Assembly (NCBI GenBank): GCA_016785225.1
Contig: JAFBJZ010000831.1
Span: 5,714,001 to 5,778,000, forward strand
Length of the DNA stretch: 64,000 nt
From: Psettodes erumei
Lineage: Eukaryota > Chordata > Actinopteri > Pleuronectiformes > Psettodidae
Direction: 5' to 3'
Shown: in pieces, positions 29,669-41,760 of the stretch
Layout of the letters: every line of letters begins with the position of its first letter
Position numbering within the stretch: position 1 is the stretch's first letter
The notes under the pieces: generated by a model
Database searches by the model: none
Told to the model about the DNA's origin: nothing
The model's input: only the letters and a program-made list of their open reading frames with translations
Translations under genes and position numbers: made by a program

Positions 29669-32600
29669 CTATCGAGAAAAGGATAGGGAGGGAAAAATAG
29701 AATGCAATGTTAGAGCACATATGTCAGTAAAACTATGCACATCATTAATACATGATCTATGTTTAAATATGGCTCATGGATGTTCTGCTCAAGCATGACA
29801 GAGCTCTGGCTGTAAAGGTTTGAGGGAACTCTTCTGACTTTGTAGAAATGGGAATGCTCAGTGAAGTCACGATTGCTAGACAATATGGGTTCAATCGAAG
29901 AACAAAATTGGTCCGAACTGTCAAACTGCAAAAACTGGCCCAATGACACGTACATTGGTTCAGTGTGACACCAGAACAAGTATTTGTGGCGTACCAGAAT
30001 CACAACTTTAGCTTTTACGGAGACATAAAACAATATACAAGAGGAGGACATACGTAGCAATTTGGATTTGGATCCTTGTGTGCCAAACTTCAGCTCTAAC
30101 AAAATCATGACAGACTCCAAAAGGCTACCGTCCCACCCCAACCTCAGCAGCTAATGACAGAGGTGAGGTCGATGATGTCACAGGCCCATCCCATTGTCCA
30201 ACTGTGGCAGTCACCTCCACCCTAACATGATCAGAACACCAGGACACAGACCACACAGTCTTAGGTGGAGGAGGAACCAAAGGACTGTGACCTTTCCAAC
30301 GAGAGCAGCTTTCCAGTAAAGTTGCGCCTGGTCAGTGCTGTGTGTGATGTGGGTTGTCTGGGGGCAGAAGACTCAGTAAACCGTCTGTAGGAATTACAAG
30401 CTCCACTGTCCCTCAATGTTACGAGCAAATCCTAAATCAAGTTTTTGTTTTAACAGTGTCACCGAATTAGAGACAAGACCAATTCCTTCATCTGAGATGA
30501 AGATCCGGGTCATCAACTTCCTATCTTACAACCCACAATTTAGAGATGGAAAATCAATGCCGATTTTAATGATACTGTACTTGAGCTACAGCGATGAGGG
30601 GTCCAGTAGCTGTTAAAGAGTATGTTAATGTATATGAATCAAGTCTACTGGTGGGTGCCAAGATTAAATGAGACATTAGACCATATGAGTAACGGGGAGA
30701 GCTGCAGTGTCGACGGCAGCCTTCAAAACTACTACTGCCTTTATGTGCAGGACCATATTTCCATACTTCGACTCAGTCAGGCTGTACTATAAACAGAAGA
30801 GAGTCAAGCTACAGCCCAAAAATAACAGTTTTTAAACACGGGGTACTCGTGTACTGAAAAGAGCAAATACCAAGTATGAAATGGGGGGTTTAGTTTCAGT
30901 TTAGCCTGGAGAGCAACTGTCTCCGCAGCTCGGGCCTATAATTACTGGAGGCACTGTTGGCAGCGGAGCACTCCGTGCGGTCTTGGGGCAGACCGACGGC
31001 ACCATTTTTCTTTGGTATCCCATCACACATGCATATACTGCTCTGCACACAGGTTGGCTCCAGATTTAAGAGGAGGAAGAAAGTCTGGATAGGTATTTAT
31101 GTACACATGTAGAGGGATGAAAGGATGATGTGGCGCGCACTGGAATTAATCCATGTAAAAATAAAGAACCAGTTCCAAACAATACGGTTTTTGAGAAATC
31201 TCTCAGCGCCCATCATCTTTTATTCGCTTGCATATAACGACTAATACATGCACCGCAAGTTTGCTTTCATGTGGCACTTAATCCAGGGCGAGAAGGAAAA
31301 GAGGTTTTAATATACGGGTGCATTTTGCCCGCCTATTAATTGGTAATGCATGCCACTTCATAACGGGAAGTGTCTGATACCTTCTATGAGATTTTAGTAA
31401 TGACTTAATCCAAAGAAATCCCTCAAGTCAAGTGACCGTAACTGCACGGAAGTCAGGCTTACATTAACACTGTGCCAAATCACTTTGTGTAATATGGAAG
31501 AGTTGTTGTTATCATCAGTCACAGAAGTCCAAATGCCTATAAATGATGGTACCGTAAATATGTGTCTCAGCACACAAGCTCACCCAAGCCAGCTGCGCAC
31601 TGCTTGCCCAGTGAAATATGGCAAAGGAAAAACGGCCAAAGTAAACAAGCTGAACATTTGCTGCAGCTAGCGAAAAGAGACCGAGACGTTTTTCCTCAGA
31701 ACAGAATGGCAGAGCAAACCGAGGCCACAGGGCAACCGAACAGTGGATTTACATTCAGCGGAGCAATGGCCTCTGCTCAGCCTACGCTACAAGAGAACTC
31801 CGACATGCTCCCAGTTTTGCTCTGTTCGCGCTGATGTAAGTAATGTTAGACGGGCGTTTGCTAAAATCTTTACAAACTCGATGCAACTCGATAGCGGAAA
31901 TCGGCACCGGCCCAGAAACACAACAGTGCTGATTAAATGACAAGACCCATTAGCAACACCTGTTCAAGAACTTTGACATCTGATTGATGAGCGTGGCTCA
32001 CGCTGACCTCTGACCTCCTCACAGAGAGTTTAAAAACATGAGGATGATATTACCTTTAAAAATCAACAGATTGTGGTGTCAAATTCATTTGAGTTGAAAT
32101 TTAATGTTTCACTTCAATCAGGTAATCAACTGATGCTCATACCAAATTTATCTGATAGCAAGCCGGAAGGAGATGTGGGGTTGGACCAGGGGACCACTGT
32201 TGACGAACCCCAATTAAGGATGTCAGTCAGTAAAAGTTTTCAAAGCTCCTAGTTAAAATAACTCCTTCAAAAGGAAGCTGATGAAGGTTCTCAAGGTCGC
32301 ATCTTAAAAAATTAAAAGGCCCTCCTGACGTTTAAGAACGTTTTTGCATGTGTGCTGCCTGACACGTGTCCCAGGTCCGAGTTTTAAGTAGGAGGTCAAG
32401 TGACATCAAAGAGTGCCTATACCTATATGAACAGAAGCTATTTGAGAAGGTCCTAAACATTCCCAGCATGACCCATGTGATATGGGCGGGGAGGGGATCA
32501 CACATTCTTAAAACCACAGTGGAAAACATGAGGGGGCGTGGTTACGTGTTGGCCAGAATAGACAGGATGAGTAACAGCAACACACCTACAAGAGGAACCC

Positions 32601-32824
32601 ACGGCAATCAGTGGTTGTTGTTTGTTTGCTATTCTGTTATCCTACTCAAACTATACATGAGTGGCATTCCACACGCCAACGCCACAGCCTTGACAAGACA
32701 TCCCACACCGCCATCGTGAATATTATTCAAAAAACCCTTTTGCTTCCTCCATGTGGCATCAGGAGCTGCTTGCAAACACAACAGGATCGTGTTGCAAGAC
32801 AATTACTGCTGAGATACGCGTGCT

Positions 32825-32932
32825 GATTGCCGCGTCCGACGCGACACGATGGCCTTCGGAAGAACACCACATGATAAAAACCTAATCGGAGTCGACGACA
32901 GCTGCGACCGCTGCAAAAAAAAAAAAAAAAAA
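32825..32932 (+). repeat. CpG-rich segment ending in poly(A)18, possible retroposon tail
   Basis: A CpG-dense stretch (TTGCCGCGTCCGACGCGACA onward) is followed by an 18-base A run. This is the layout of a SINE or processed insert on the plus strand, but no RNA polymerase III box or target-site duplication was established. Confidence 0.25.
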
Positions 32933-34717
32933 TCGCTTGACGCTGCGCAGCTAACAGCTCAAAATGAAACCTGCCTCACAGTAAATATGTCTTCAAAATA
33001 CCTCTGCCAACTAAATTTAGCTACCAACACCGTTTAAAATGGTCACACGTGCTCTGGAGGATGTGGTCTGTGGTCAGCTGAGATGAGGTTAGCGTAAAAT
33101 CGCAGGGCTGTACAGTAAGGGCAGCATATGGTATCGTTTTTTGCTTCAATGGAAAACATTGTATGCTCTCCATTTAGGATTTCCTCCTGTCTGCCAGAGG
33201 GAGGTGTTAGTTTATGGGGTGGGTATGGATGAAGGGCACCGGGAGGTCCCTCGCCTCTTGACCTCTGGTGGAAGGGGGGGAGCTCGGAGCAGCACTAAGA
33301 GCTGACCACCCTGCAGTGAGGAGGGCCGGGCGGTTTCGTGGGCTCTGAGCTATCCTGTCCACAATAATTAGCAGTGAGCTGCAGTAATGAAGAGCTTACG
33401 GTCTGGAGGGGGGTCAACATGACACAGGCTTAGCTTTCATTGTTCTGGGTGGGTCTTTGAACCTTCACTCCCCTTCTTCTACAGTTGAGCTACAAACAAC
33501 TGAGAAGCTCCAAATGATCTTTACAGTGGGGGAAGGGGGGGTCCTCGTGAGTTTTGAGCATATCATTTTATTTTAACACCAAGTGTAATACTGAGTTTGG
33601 GTTTTTATTTCACTCATGGAATCAAACCAAATCTTTGTTTTTAAAGCGGTGAGGCGGGGGCAAACGTTTGGTCTAGCATTCCAGCTCGCTCATATCATCG
33701 GCGTAGCCAAAAACCAGCTGTTTAATTCCACGCAATTTTCGCCGAGATATTATCTCTGATGTTTATTCAAGTCTGAAGTTCATTAAAAACAAGAACAAAG
33801 TTGTTAGACTGTTGAGGTCCTGCGTCACTGTCAAAAAATCCGCACCCTAGAACCATCACTCCCCCCTGACCTCTCTATTCATTTGAAAGTACACAAAAGT
33901 AAAACTAGATTAGGAAAAATGGTGTGTCAGCCACTAAAGAGCCATTATGGGGGTTAACTAACCTCTACAGACCAAACAGAAGATGAAAGAAAAGTAAGAA
34001 TAGTATTTGTGGCCATATGTTTTGTCAAATCTTTTCGGGTTGGAGTGACTGTAAATACTGAAGGGACTTTCCTCACGTGGTGTTGTGCTGAAAGACTGGA
34101 ACAAATTTCTCTGCAACTCATCGGGAGAGAGTTGGAACTGCTGCAGCTAATTTGGATACGGGGGCGTTTTGATGGAAAAAACTGCTTTTATATCTAATTC
34201 TGCGACTCCGACACAAAGAGTAAGCAGGCAAAAGGGAAGAGGAAGAAAAACTTACTGGACCCTTTAACAAATCCAACTGCAAAGCACTAAACAGAGCCTT
34301 TCAATGACAATTAATTCTCTTGTTAATGCTCACAAATCTAATCCTATTACACAGGAAGGAACTTGGACGCAACGTTGGACAAGGCCAGCGAGCGCTGATT
34401 AACGCGTTCATATTATCAGGTGAGTACTCTTTTGCCGGCGAAGAAAGGAGTTGGGCTGCAGTGGAACCTCTCAGTCCCACATGGACCGGAGGTATGAATA
34501 GCTCCCCTCACAAAAGACAGGCTGAATAAGCAGAATAGGCAGTTTGTGAGAGGGCATGTGGGGGGCAGCAGGAGAAAAGACAAAAAAGACAAAACGGGGG
34601 CTTCGCAGTCACCGAGAGGCCACACCAAATGCGGCATGAAGCAATGCGCTGTCACAAAACACCATTACCTGGACTACTGTAACATCCTTGACTAATTGGG
34701 GCAGACATATGTTTTGG

Positions 34718-34930
34718 GGGTAGACCGATTCATCGTTTTGGCCGACGACTTGTGCCGATCCGACGTTTTTACTGAACTCTGGCGGACGGCTGCGCTGCCT
34801 CCGCCGGTCGCATGTCCCTGCTTTGCACCAAGATGCTAGCTATTTATCAGCTTTTTCATTCTCCAAATGATGAGTGTTTAATCGGCCTTTAAAAGACAAG
34901 CTGCTATCGGCTGATGTTGAGGGGAAAACC
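34718..34930. repeat. Dispersed repeat relic (ACCGAT...ATCGGCC type)
   Basis: GGGGTAGACCGATTCATCGT, repeated CCGA/ATCGG words and TTTAATCGGCCTTTAAAAGA followed by CTATCGGCTGATGTTGAGG resemble a teleost dispersed repeat recalled as 'GACCGATATATCGG...ATCGGCCTTTAAAA'. Name unknown; edges approximate. Confidence 0.45.
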
Positions 34931-37305
34931 AGCACCACAGTGCAACCACCCCAGCGCCCATGGCCTCAGCTTCTTAAGCTTTGACTTTCACCTTAGACCC
35001 CTTTTTTTTACTTAACCACAGAAAACAGCTGCTCATTCGGGCAACTAATCAGATTTTTTTTTCACAAACAATTCAATTAACAGCTCCTTCGAAGCAGCTG
35101 TGACTGTGTGCAAAGTATGTCAAGGTGACACAGCTGAACAGGCTATTGAAGAGGATTTCAGAGCCATGGAAACAAGCTGCCGTCTTGAGGAAATATAAAA
35201 CACCGACTGAAAGAAAAGAAATTTCGTATTTATGGAGAAAAACTCAAGAAGCAGTCAGGGGAAAACTGCAGTCATGCAAACCGAGCTTTATTGTGGCCTC
35301 CTGACCACGAAGGCCGACATGTTACAAGTGTTCCTCATCAGACAAAAAGGACTGATTCCTCAAATGTCTATTTATGAAAAAGAAAGTAACTTTCCGACAT
35401 TGCAGTGGCCACAGATCTTGAGTTGCTCTTGCTTTCAGTGTCTGTAAAACTCCCCTTGTTAACCATTCACTGTTCAATTTCAGGCTTCGTTAGAGACATC
35501 AGCGGACCAGCAGGCATTCGATACGGTTTGCAGGGCAGTATGCTGTGAGGATGCAACCCATACTGTAAAAGATCCATTGCAGAACAAAGAGCCAAAGTGT
35601 AGCAAGCAACCAAAATAGTACTCGGGGTACCAGGACTCTTCTAATCGAGGTCAACTGCTTGAAGAAACAGATGGATGAGAGGCTGCGATGGTGCAAGCAA
35701 TCAAAGGTGTGTGAAAAGGTCATGAAAAACATAACTTTCCCAAGTCTTGCATTCATACATTAAAAATCCCAAACATTAGTGAGAAGTGGGAAGTGAAAGT
35801 TCAGCTATTACGTGTTCTTTCCCCTGTTTTCACCACAGAGCATAAAGGCGAATTACTTGAGAAACGTTTGAATTCGTGCAAAACTGAAAATATTTCATTT
35901 CAAGATACAACGCGGGCATGAGCTAGTGTCATATACCTCCTTTTTTTTCTTTTACAAAATGCTGCCATGAAATATCTAGCATTCAACTGTGAAATGAAGA
36001 GCACAGTCACTTTGTCATACTTCAGCAAAAGTACAAACATTTTAAAAGGATGAGGGGACTGTACGTTGAATATATACAAGGCATTTTAACATTTTGCTGG
36101 TTTATTTCTCTGAACTCCCGGCCCCGCCCTCCCCTCCCCATGATGTCTTCTGCTCTGTGAGTGCTGGGACTGGACCGCTGGCCACAAACAAAGCATCTGC
36201 TTATCTTCATTTTGACTGATCTGTTCTTTAATGATATTAGTCTCTCATTTAAATAATGCATTTTTAATGCCAACCCAAATATGTTTGCCCCATGCATCCA
36301 AGATTCTTTATTGGACATGCCTCACACTTTACTTCCAGTCCAGCTGATACCATCAACTGTCTAAAGTTCTGCAAGAATGTGCAACCATTTGATATAAAAT
36401 GTAATAGCTTGATTAAAAAATGACTTTCTTAAACTTAAACAGATGTTTGCTTGTGAATGCAATCATGTTTTGCAGTTTACTCAAGTGTTGGACAACAGAG
36501 CGCCCCACCCCCAGGCTGAACACCACAAATAAACTCTGTCTGTAGGAAACATTGATGTTTCAGCAATGTTTCCAGGTCTGTGGCGAAAACACTGAGCAGG
36601 GAGGACAATTTTCACAGAATGAGCTCGGAGGGAAAGTGAACAAGCAGTACGGAGACAGGGTAGCCATTCCTTCTCTCCCTGTGGGTTTGACAAGTGTCAA
36701 TCTAATCTGCGGGCTTTGCCCAGTGATGGCAGTGAACGCTACACACAAGCTAAACCACCCTTTGCTATGTGTATGACGTTTCATGAGGGATTTTGGTTTG
36801 ACATTACACAGGACTGCACTGCACGTAAACATTTATTTAGGAGTCAATCAATCAGACCACAAGCCCCAACAGACATACTCCAAGCAAGCAAAATAAGACG
36901 ACTGACATCATGCCTCAACGAATCATGAGGGGCAGGTTCAACTACTCCCAGGATATCCCGCATAAACCACATGATCAAAACAGCCAACAACAAAGGTTAT
37001 TTTCGAAGATCTAGTGGATGTGATCTGGGCTGAATCCGTTATTAAAGGGAAGACCTGGTCTGGGTCACTGCAGGAGAGAGGCAATGCTATAATCATGGCC
37101 GAACTGACTGTGATTAGCAGATAAAAGCTTTTAAACATCATCCAGAGCCACTGTCAGGAATAAAACATATCATCAGATGCAAGGTAATGGCTCTTCGGTG
37201 CAGCTCATACAGCTCTTGTTCATACGCATCAATAGTCACAACAATGTACACGAGAATTCAAGAGTATCCGGACAAAACTGACGCTGGGACATGAAGTATT
37301 TTCCC

Positions 37306-37340
37306 CTCCAGGGGTTTGCATTCACCGGAAACCCCTGGAG
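37306..37340. repeat. Perfect 12-base inverted repeat (hairpin)
   Basis: CTCCAGGGGTTT (37306-37317) and AAACCCCTGGAG (37329-37340) are exact reverse complements separated by 11 bases. It sits about 400 bases downstream (in transcript direction) of the candidate first exon. Role unknown. Confidence 0.9.
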
Positions 37341-37731
37341 CTCAACACAACTGACCAGCAGCATGCCACTTTTAAAAACTACTAAATAATAACAAACTAA
37401 TCAGAGAAGAGGAGGAGCCACATGACTAATAAGACATTTATAAGACGAACTCAGAGGTGCTTTGAGGAGCACGATGAACTACAGTATCGGGATGTGGCGC
37501 TCTCCGGCGCGGAAGGCGCAGTTTGTACATAAAGCCATGTGAGGCTCAAAACGCTGACTGGGAGCCTCGCATGGGGCCGGTTAGAACACAGCAAGGCAAC
37601 CACGGGGGCTGCGACATTCATCACCGTCAGCGCAATTAAACCCACCCACCAACAAACCGCGTTCAAATCAAACCTGGCTCGATGTCCAAACGCCGCACAC
37701 ACGCACAGGCACTGCAGGGTTTGCCACTTAC

Positions 37732-38000
37732 GGTGAAAAAGCTTCCACGAATGTCCGGGCGCTTAAACAATCGCGGTGAAAGCAGACGGACCAAAAAAAA
37801 AAACACGCGCAGATAAACGCGTGTTTTAACACGTTGTTGTTGTCTTTTAAATAAAACGAAAATCCAGATGTTAACGCGGGATGTGACGACGCGAGAGTTG
37901 TCTCGTGCTACTTTAGAGAAGAGCGTTTGTTGTGAGGCGCGCGCTCAGTCCGCTGCTGCCGAAGCCCTCGCGCTGACTGCTGCGCCGCGTGCGCCCGTAG
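37732..38000 (-). other. Candidate noncoding first exon (alternative plekha5 5' UTR)
   Basis: Read on the minus strand this CpG-rich region has no ATG and ends TTTTTCACC|GTAAGTGG, a good splice donor. The upstream end is set only roughly by the start of the CT tract. Joined to the exon at 29668 or 23958 it would give a transcript lacking WW1 and most of WW2. It could equally belong to a noncoding RNA. No transcript evidence is available here. Confidence 0.45.
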
Positions 38001-38013
38001 TAGAGAGAGAGAG

Positions 38014-38070
<57 letters not shown>
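38001..38070. repeat. (GA)n / (CT)n tract
   Basis: About 70 bases of almost pure GA on the plus strand (CT on the strand of plekha5), lying between the TATA-like box and the candidate first exon. GA/CT tracts are common in 5' UTRs and core promoters. Confidence 0.95.
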
Positions 38071-38073
<3 letters not shown>

Positions 38074-38140
38074 TGATGATGTCACTCACGGTCCGGATGT
38101 AAAGAGAGCGAGGTGGCCAGCGGCGCTTTTATTGCCCCCA
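38071..38140 (-). promoter_or_regulatory. Candidate promoter: CRE-like and TATA-like elements
   Basis: On the minus strand CAATAAAAGCGCC (about 38123-38135) gives a TATA-like ATAAAAG, and TGACATCA (38077-38084) is one base from a CRE. Together with high CpG density (37930-38000) and the downstream donor this suggests a transcription start near 38000-38100. Inference only. Confidence 0.35.
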
Positions 38141-41100
38141 CCGCGATTACAAACTGAGTAAACAGGGAGTGTACACAGTTACACCGTCATATGGACTGAG
38201 CGGCTACGGCGCACCCCAAGCTCTGTTTGTGTATGGCAAAATCCCAGGTCTCTGAATGTTAGACTGGAGGAAAAAAAGCAGCAGGGGACAGACGGCAGGT
38301 AAGACTTTTGCGAATGAAACTGAAAACGGTTTAGTGTCTTCTAAGGCCTCTGTTCGAGGAAACCGAATTCGGTGCTTCAGACAAAACTTGTCAAGACCCG
38401 CAGATACCCCGTCACGTGCTATGTGCACATCTCCAAACTCCTCCGCACATGGAAGAAATGTAAGATTGCATGGAAAAGTATGGGACAACCCAATAAAAAT
38501 TGAAGGCATTTACTTTATAACACAACCACATGAGGGGACTAAAGTGACACCATAGCCCAGATTTAAACATATTCCATTCCTCCATTGTTTATTTTGGGAC
38601 TGTATCCAGGCAAGTCAGTAATTTCGCACATAAATGAATTTGAGCTTTATTTCCCTCAGTGAGCTATGTTATTCCTGGCTTTTAGTGCCTTCAATATGAA
38701 TGTGGGCAGCTCCGCCACCCTTAGCTCATTCTTCAGCAAGTCCTGACAAAGGAGCGTGTTGAAAAATGAACTATGGCTGCAAAGGGCTTTAAAAGGCTCA
38801 TCAGGAAAGTATTTTGGATCATCCTGATAAAGCTGCGGTAAATTTGTTGCAAAACACTATGGCCGCAGTTCAAGCCCACTGTAATACTGTATCTTAGGTC
38901 TGGTTTCCATTATTGTCCAAACCAGTCACTGGAGCTATGCTGTCTAGCTGAGGCTTGTTAGTTTCAATGGGACGAAGCGAGAGAAAGAACTGAATATCAA
39001 GTAGGTTCAGCAGGGAGCCTGCAGCTATTGAAGACATGAAAGCCTGGACAATGACCTCAGCTCCATCCTAGATGCCAAACAGCTCCTCCACTCATCAACC
39101 TGCTGGGTTCAGTCAATGGTGCAGGAAGACACCCAGAGACAGTCAATACACTCTCAATGGCTGCTTTTCTCTCCCTTTTCCCTCCCTTTAGTGATACTTC
39201 ACATTTTCTTACTGGGCTGTGCTGCAGCTGTTAAAGTCGTTGAGTCTTATTGTAGTCTTCATAAAACCTAAATCAAATATCAAATTATTTTCTGTGGGTT
39301 GAAAACTCAGAAAAGAGCCATTGCAGATGTTAACTCCATCAGTAACATGTGAGCTACCATGACCAGCTCTGCTACATAAATAATGCATTGCGCTTCCTAT
39401 AGGGGGGGGGGCACTAAAACATTCAATCCTTCAGCTATCCTTGGTCCTCCAGGGAGGGCCTCCCATGCTGGAGCTCGGTGCCAGGGGATATGGCCACCAC
39501 CTGGAGCCCAGACTGGACACCATACCCTGGGAGAAAGCAGAGGGAATAATGAGTATCTGGAGGATATGTGATATGATATTTCATGGCCTAATCCATGAAG
39601 GAAGAAGCCCTGGTGAATAAGGACCCTGCACTCCAACGCCCGCAAAAAAAGGTGTCAGAGGCGAAAGTCAAAGCAAGCTCTTCGGCCATCTGCGTATGTG
39701 ATGCGTTGCCACAGGAAGGTGGCGTGTTTCATTTCTATATACGAACGTTTGCTGTCCATGTCAAAATCAAACAACCGTCCACTGTTCTGAAGAAAAGTCT
39801 GTCCAGAGTCAGGGCCTTCGCTTTGTTCTAATAAAAACAGGACAGGCTGCCTGCGGCGATGTTTAACACCCAAGTTGAGGTTAACAAAGTTTTCACAAAG
39901 TATTCTCTAAGATTGAGTTTTCCTATCTGCTTATTCAATATCCATCAGGGGGCATCTCTTGATGACCGAAAGGAAATGTCAGCAGCCACCAACCCTGCCT
40001 GAATTACTCCAAACATGCATCTCCAAACATCACAAATGAAGTAAAATTTTAATTTCTTCAGGGTGTTTTACGTTTTTCTGGCTCGTAGCTCAAAGTGTCA
40101 TGTGGGGGAGTCTGAAAGCAGTTATGAGAATCAGCCCCGATCAATCCTGCAGCTGAGCATTTGTTGTTTGATTGAGACTGCAGGCTATGTGCAATAATTT
40201 GCTTTTTATAAATTAGGAAACATGCCAAGCTCAGGCTTAATGGTGGAAAAATCCTAAGTAGTCCTCACACCAGTTCATCAGGCATCCGGGGGGGGCGTGG
40301 GAGACCCAACTACTGTTCCAAGAATCTGTTTGGTGGGGAGATGGGCGGTGAGCATGCCAAGGTCATTCAAACTGTGTTTCATCTCAACTCAAAACTGAAC
40401 TACTCCTCGTTTTATGGCTGCACACCATTAGCCTTTATGACAAGTGGGGATGAAGTGGGCACGCTCCGATCTGTTGATGTTACCACAGCAGAATGGTCTG
40501 GCTCCGCCACTCCTGTCTGCCTGTCAGAGCTGAAAACCCTGTAAAGGAACGATGCACTTTGTGTGTGAACAACAGCACACCTGTGTGCAACACAATGGAC
40601 TCCGGCTCCTCAGTCCTAACGTACATGCATAACTTTGAAAAACATATTGTGTTTTGTCTTCCCATTTTTTGCCAGCTCCCCCTCATTCCACTCTAAAAGC
40701 ATTAATACCTTAAAGTGTATAATCTTCTTGTGGGTCTGATATCCAGTTGTCGTGTGCAGTACAGTACAAGCCGACTGGACCCACGAGGTGGTGGGTGATG
40801 TGGTGGATTGAAGCTTCAAAGAGAAAATACCTTAAAAAAAAAAAAAAAAACTCCGCCTATACATCGGCCCAATTATCAATGAGCCACAGTGCTTCCTTTC
40901 TGCTACAGCTCACACCAGAGGCTTGGTCCGATCCTCGGCTGACAGATGCCGAGGAGAAGCTTTCAGACTCATTAACTGCCCACACAGAGGCACGGAGAGA
41001 CAGGAAGGGAGAGGGAATCGCTAAGTGCTCACATATTTATCCACACTCAGAGGATCCTCCTCTACCTGCCCACTCGCTCCCATCTCTGGCTCTTTTTCCT

Positions 41101-41518
41101 CTTCCGCCTGCACTCCCACGCTCGCCGCTTTGTCGCAGGCGCCGGTTATTACCTGCTGGTGTTTCCAAGGAGCTGCAGGTAAGTCAGCTGCGAGAGACTC
41201 CAGCCAGAGGCCTCGTGACGAAAAAGCAGCTGGAATTAGGAGCTTTTGCCAGGACTGTGCCGGGGTCTGCTCCAGAACACTGCATGCATAAACAGTCCCA
41301 TTACCAGATAGTCTTCAGGGAGCCTGCGAGAAGACTGGTGGAAAACAGCCACCCTATTGGTGTCCTGGTGTCTGTGCGCCTGTGGTGGTGGGGGTGGGGG
41401 GTCCTGCTCCACTGCGTGTTAAACGGAGCATGCAAGACAACAAAGGATTCCTGGAGGTCTGCGAGCTTATATCCAGACACGCAAGACCAAGATGGAGTCA
41501 CTCCAGCGACCACTTAGC

Positions 41519-41760
41519 CACGCAGGGTCGCCGAAGCCGATCCCAGCCGACGCAGGGCGAGGGCGGGGTTCACCCGAGACAGGTCACCGACCTATCACAG
41601 GGCTGACACAAGAGATAAACAACCATTTACACTCACGGTCACACCTACAGTTACTTTAGAGTTGCCAGTGGGAGGACGGTGGAGAAAATCCACACCCTCC
41701 AACAGAAAACCCCCCCCCCAGGTTCAAACTGATAACCTCCTTGCTGTGAGGCGACAGTTG
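41519..41760 (-). repeat. Dispersed teleost repeat, copy 1
   Basis: Contains GGTTCACCCGAGACAGGTCA, CACAGGGCTGACACA, TTTAGAGTTGCCAGT and CTCCTTGCTGTGAGGCGACA, matching a very common fish dispersed repeat recalled as 'GGCGGGGTTCACCCTGGACAGGTCACCAGTC ... TTTAGAGT'. Family name not recalled. A second copy in the opposite direction is at 57364-57524. Confidence 0.75.

Larger units (their letters stand above)
29669..37731 (-). other. Intron or upstream region (8 kb), no exon found
   Basis: I looked for the missing WW1/WW2 coding blocks (ARYYIN, STTWLHP and similar) in all frames offered and saw none. Contents: a poly(A)18 at 32914-32932 after a CpG-rich stretch (possible retroposon end), a repeat relic near 34718-34930, a perfect 12-base inverted repeat at 37306-37340, and poly(T)/poly(A) runs. 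Confidence 0.6.

Noticed and set aside
40747..41517. 256-codon plus-strand open frame
   Set aside because: Contains a Lys run from poly(A), low-complexity Trp/Gly and Arg runs, ends against a dispersed repeat, and resembles no protein family. Judged chance.
41700..41760. Possible tRNA box B (GGTTCAAACTGATAACC)
   Set aside because: It lies in the dispersed repeat, and no cloverleaf or box A at the right distance was seen.
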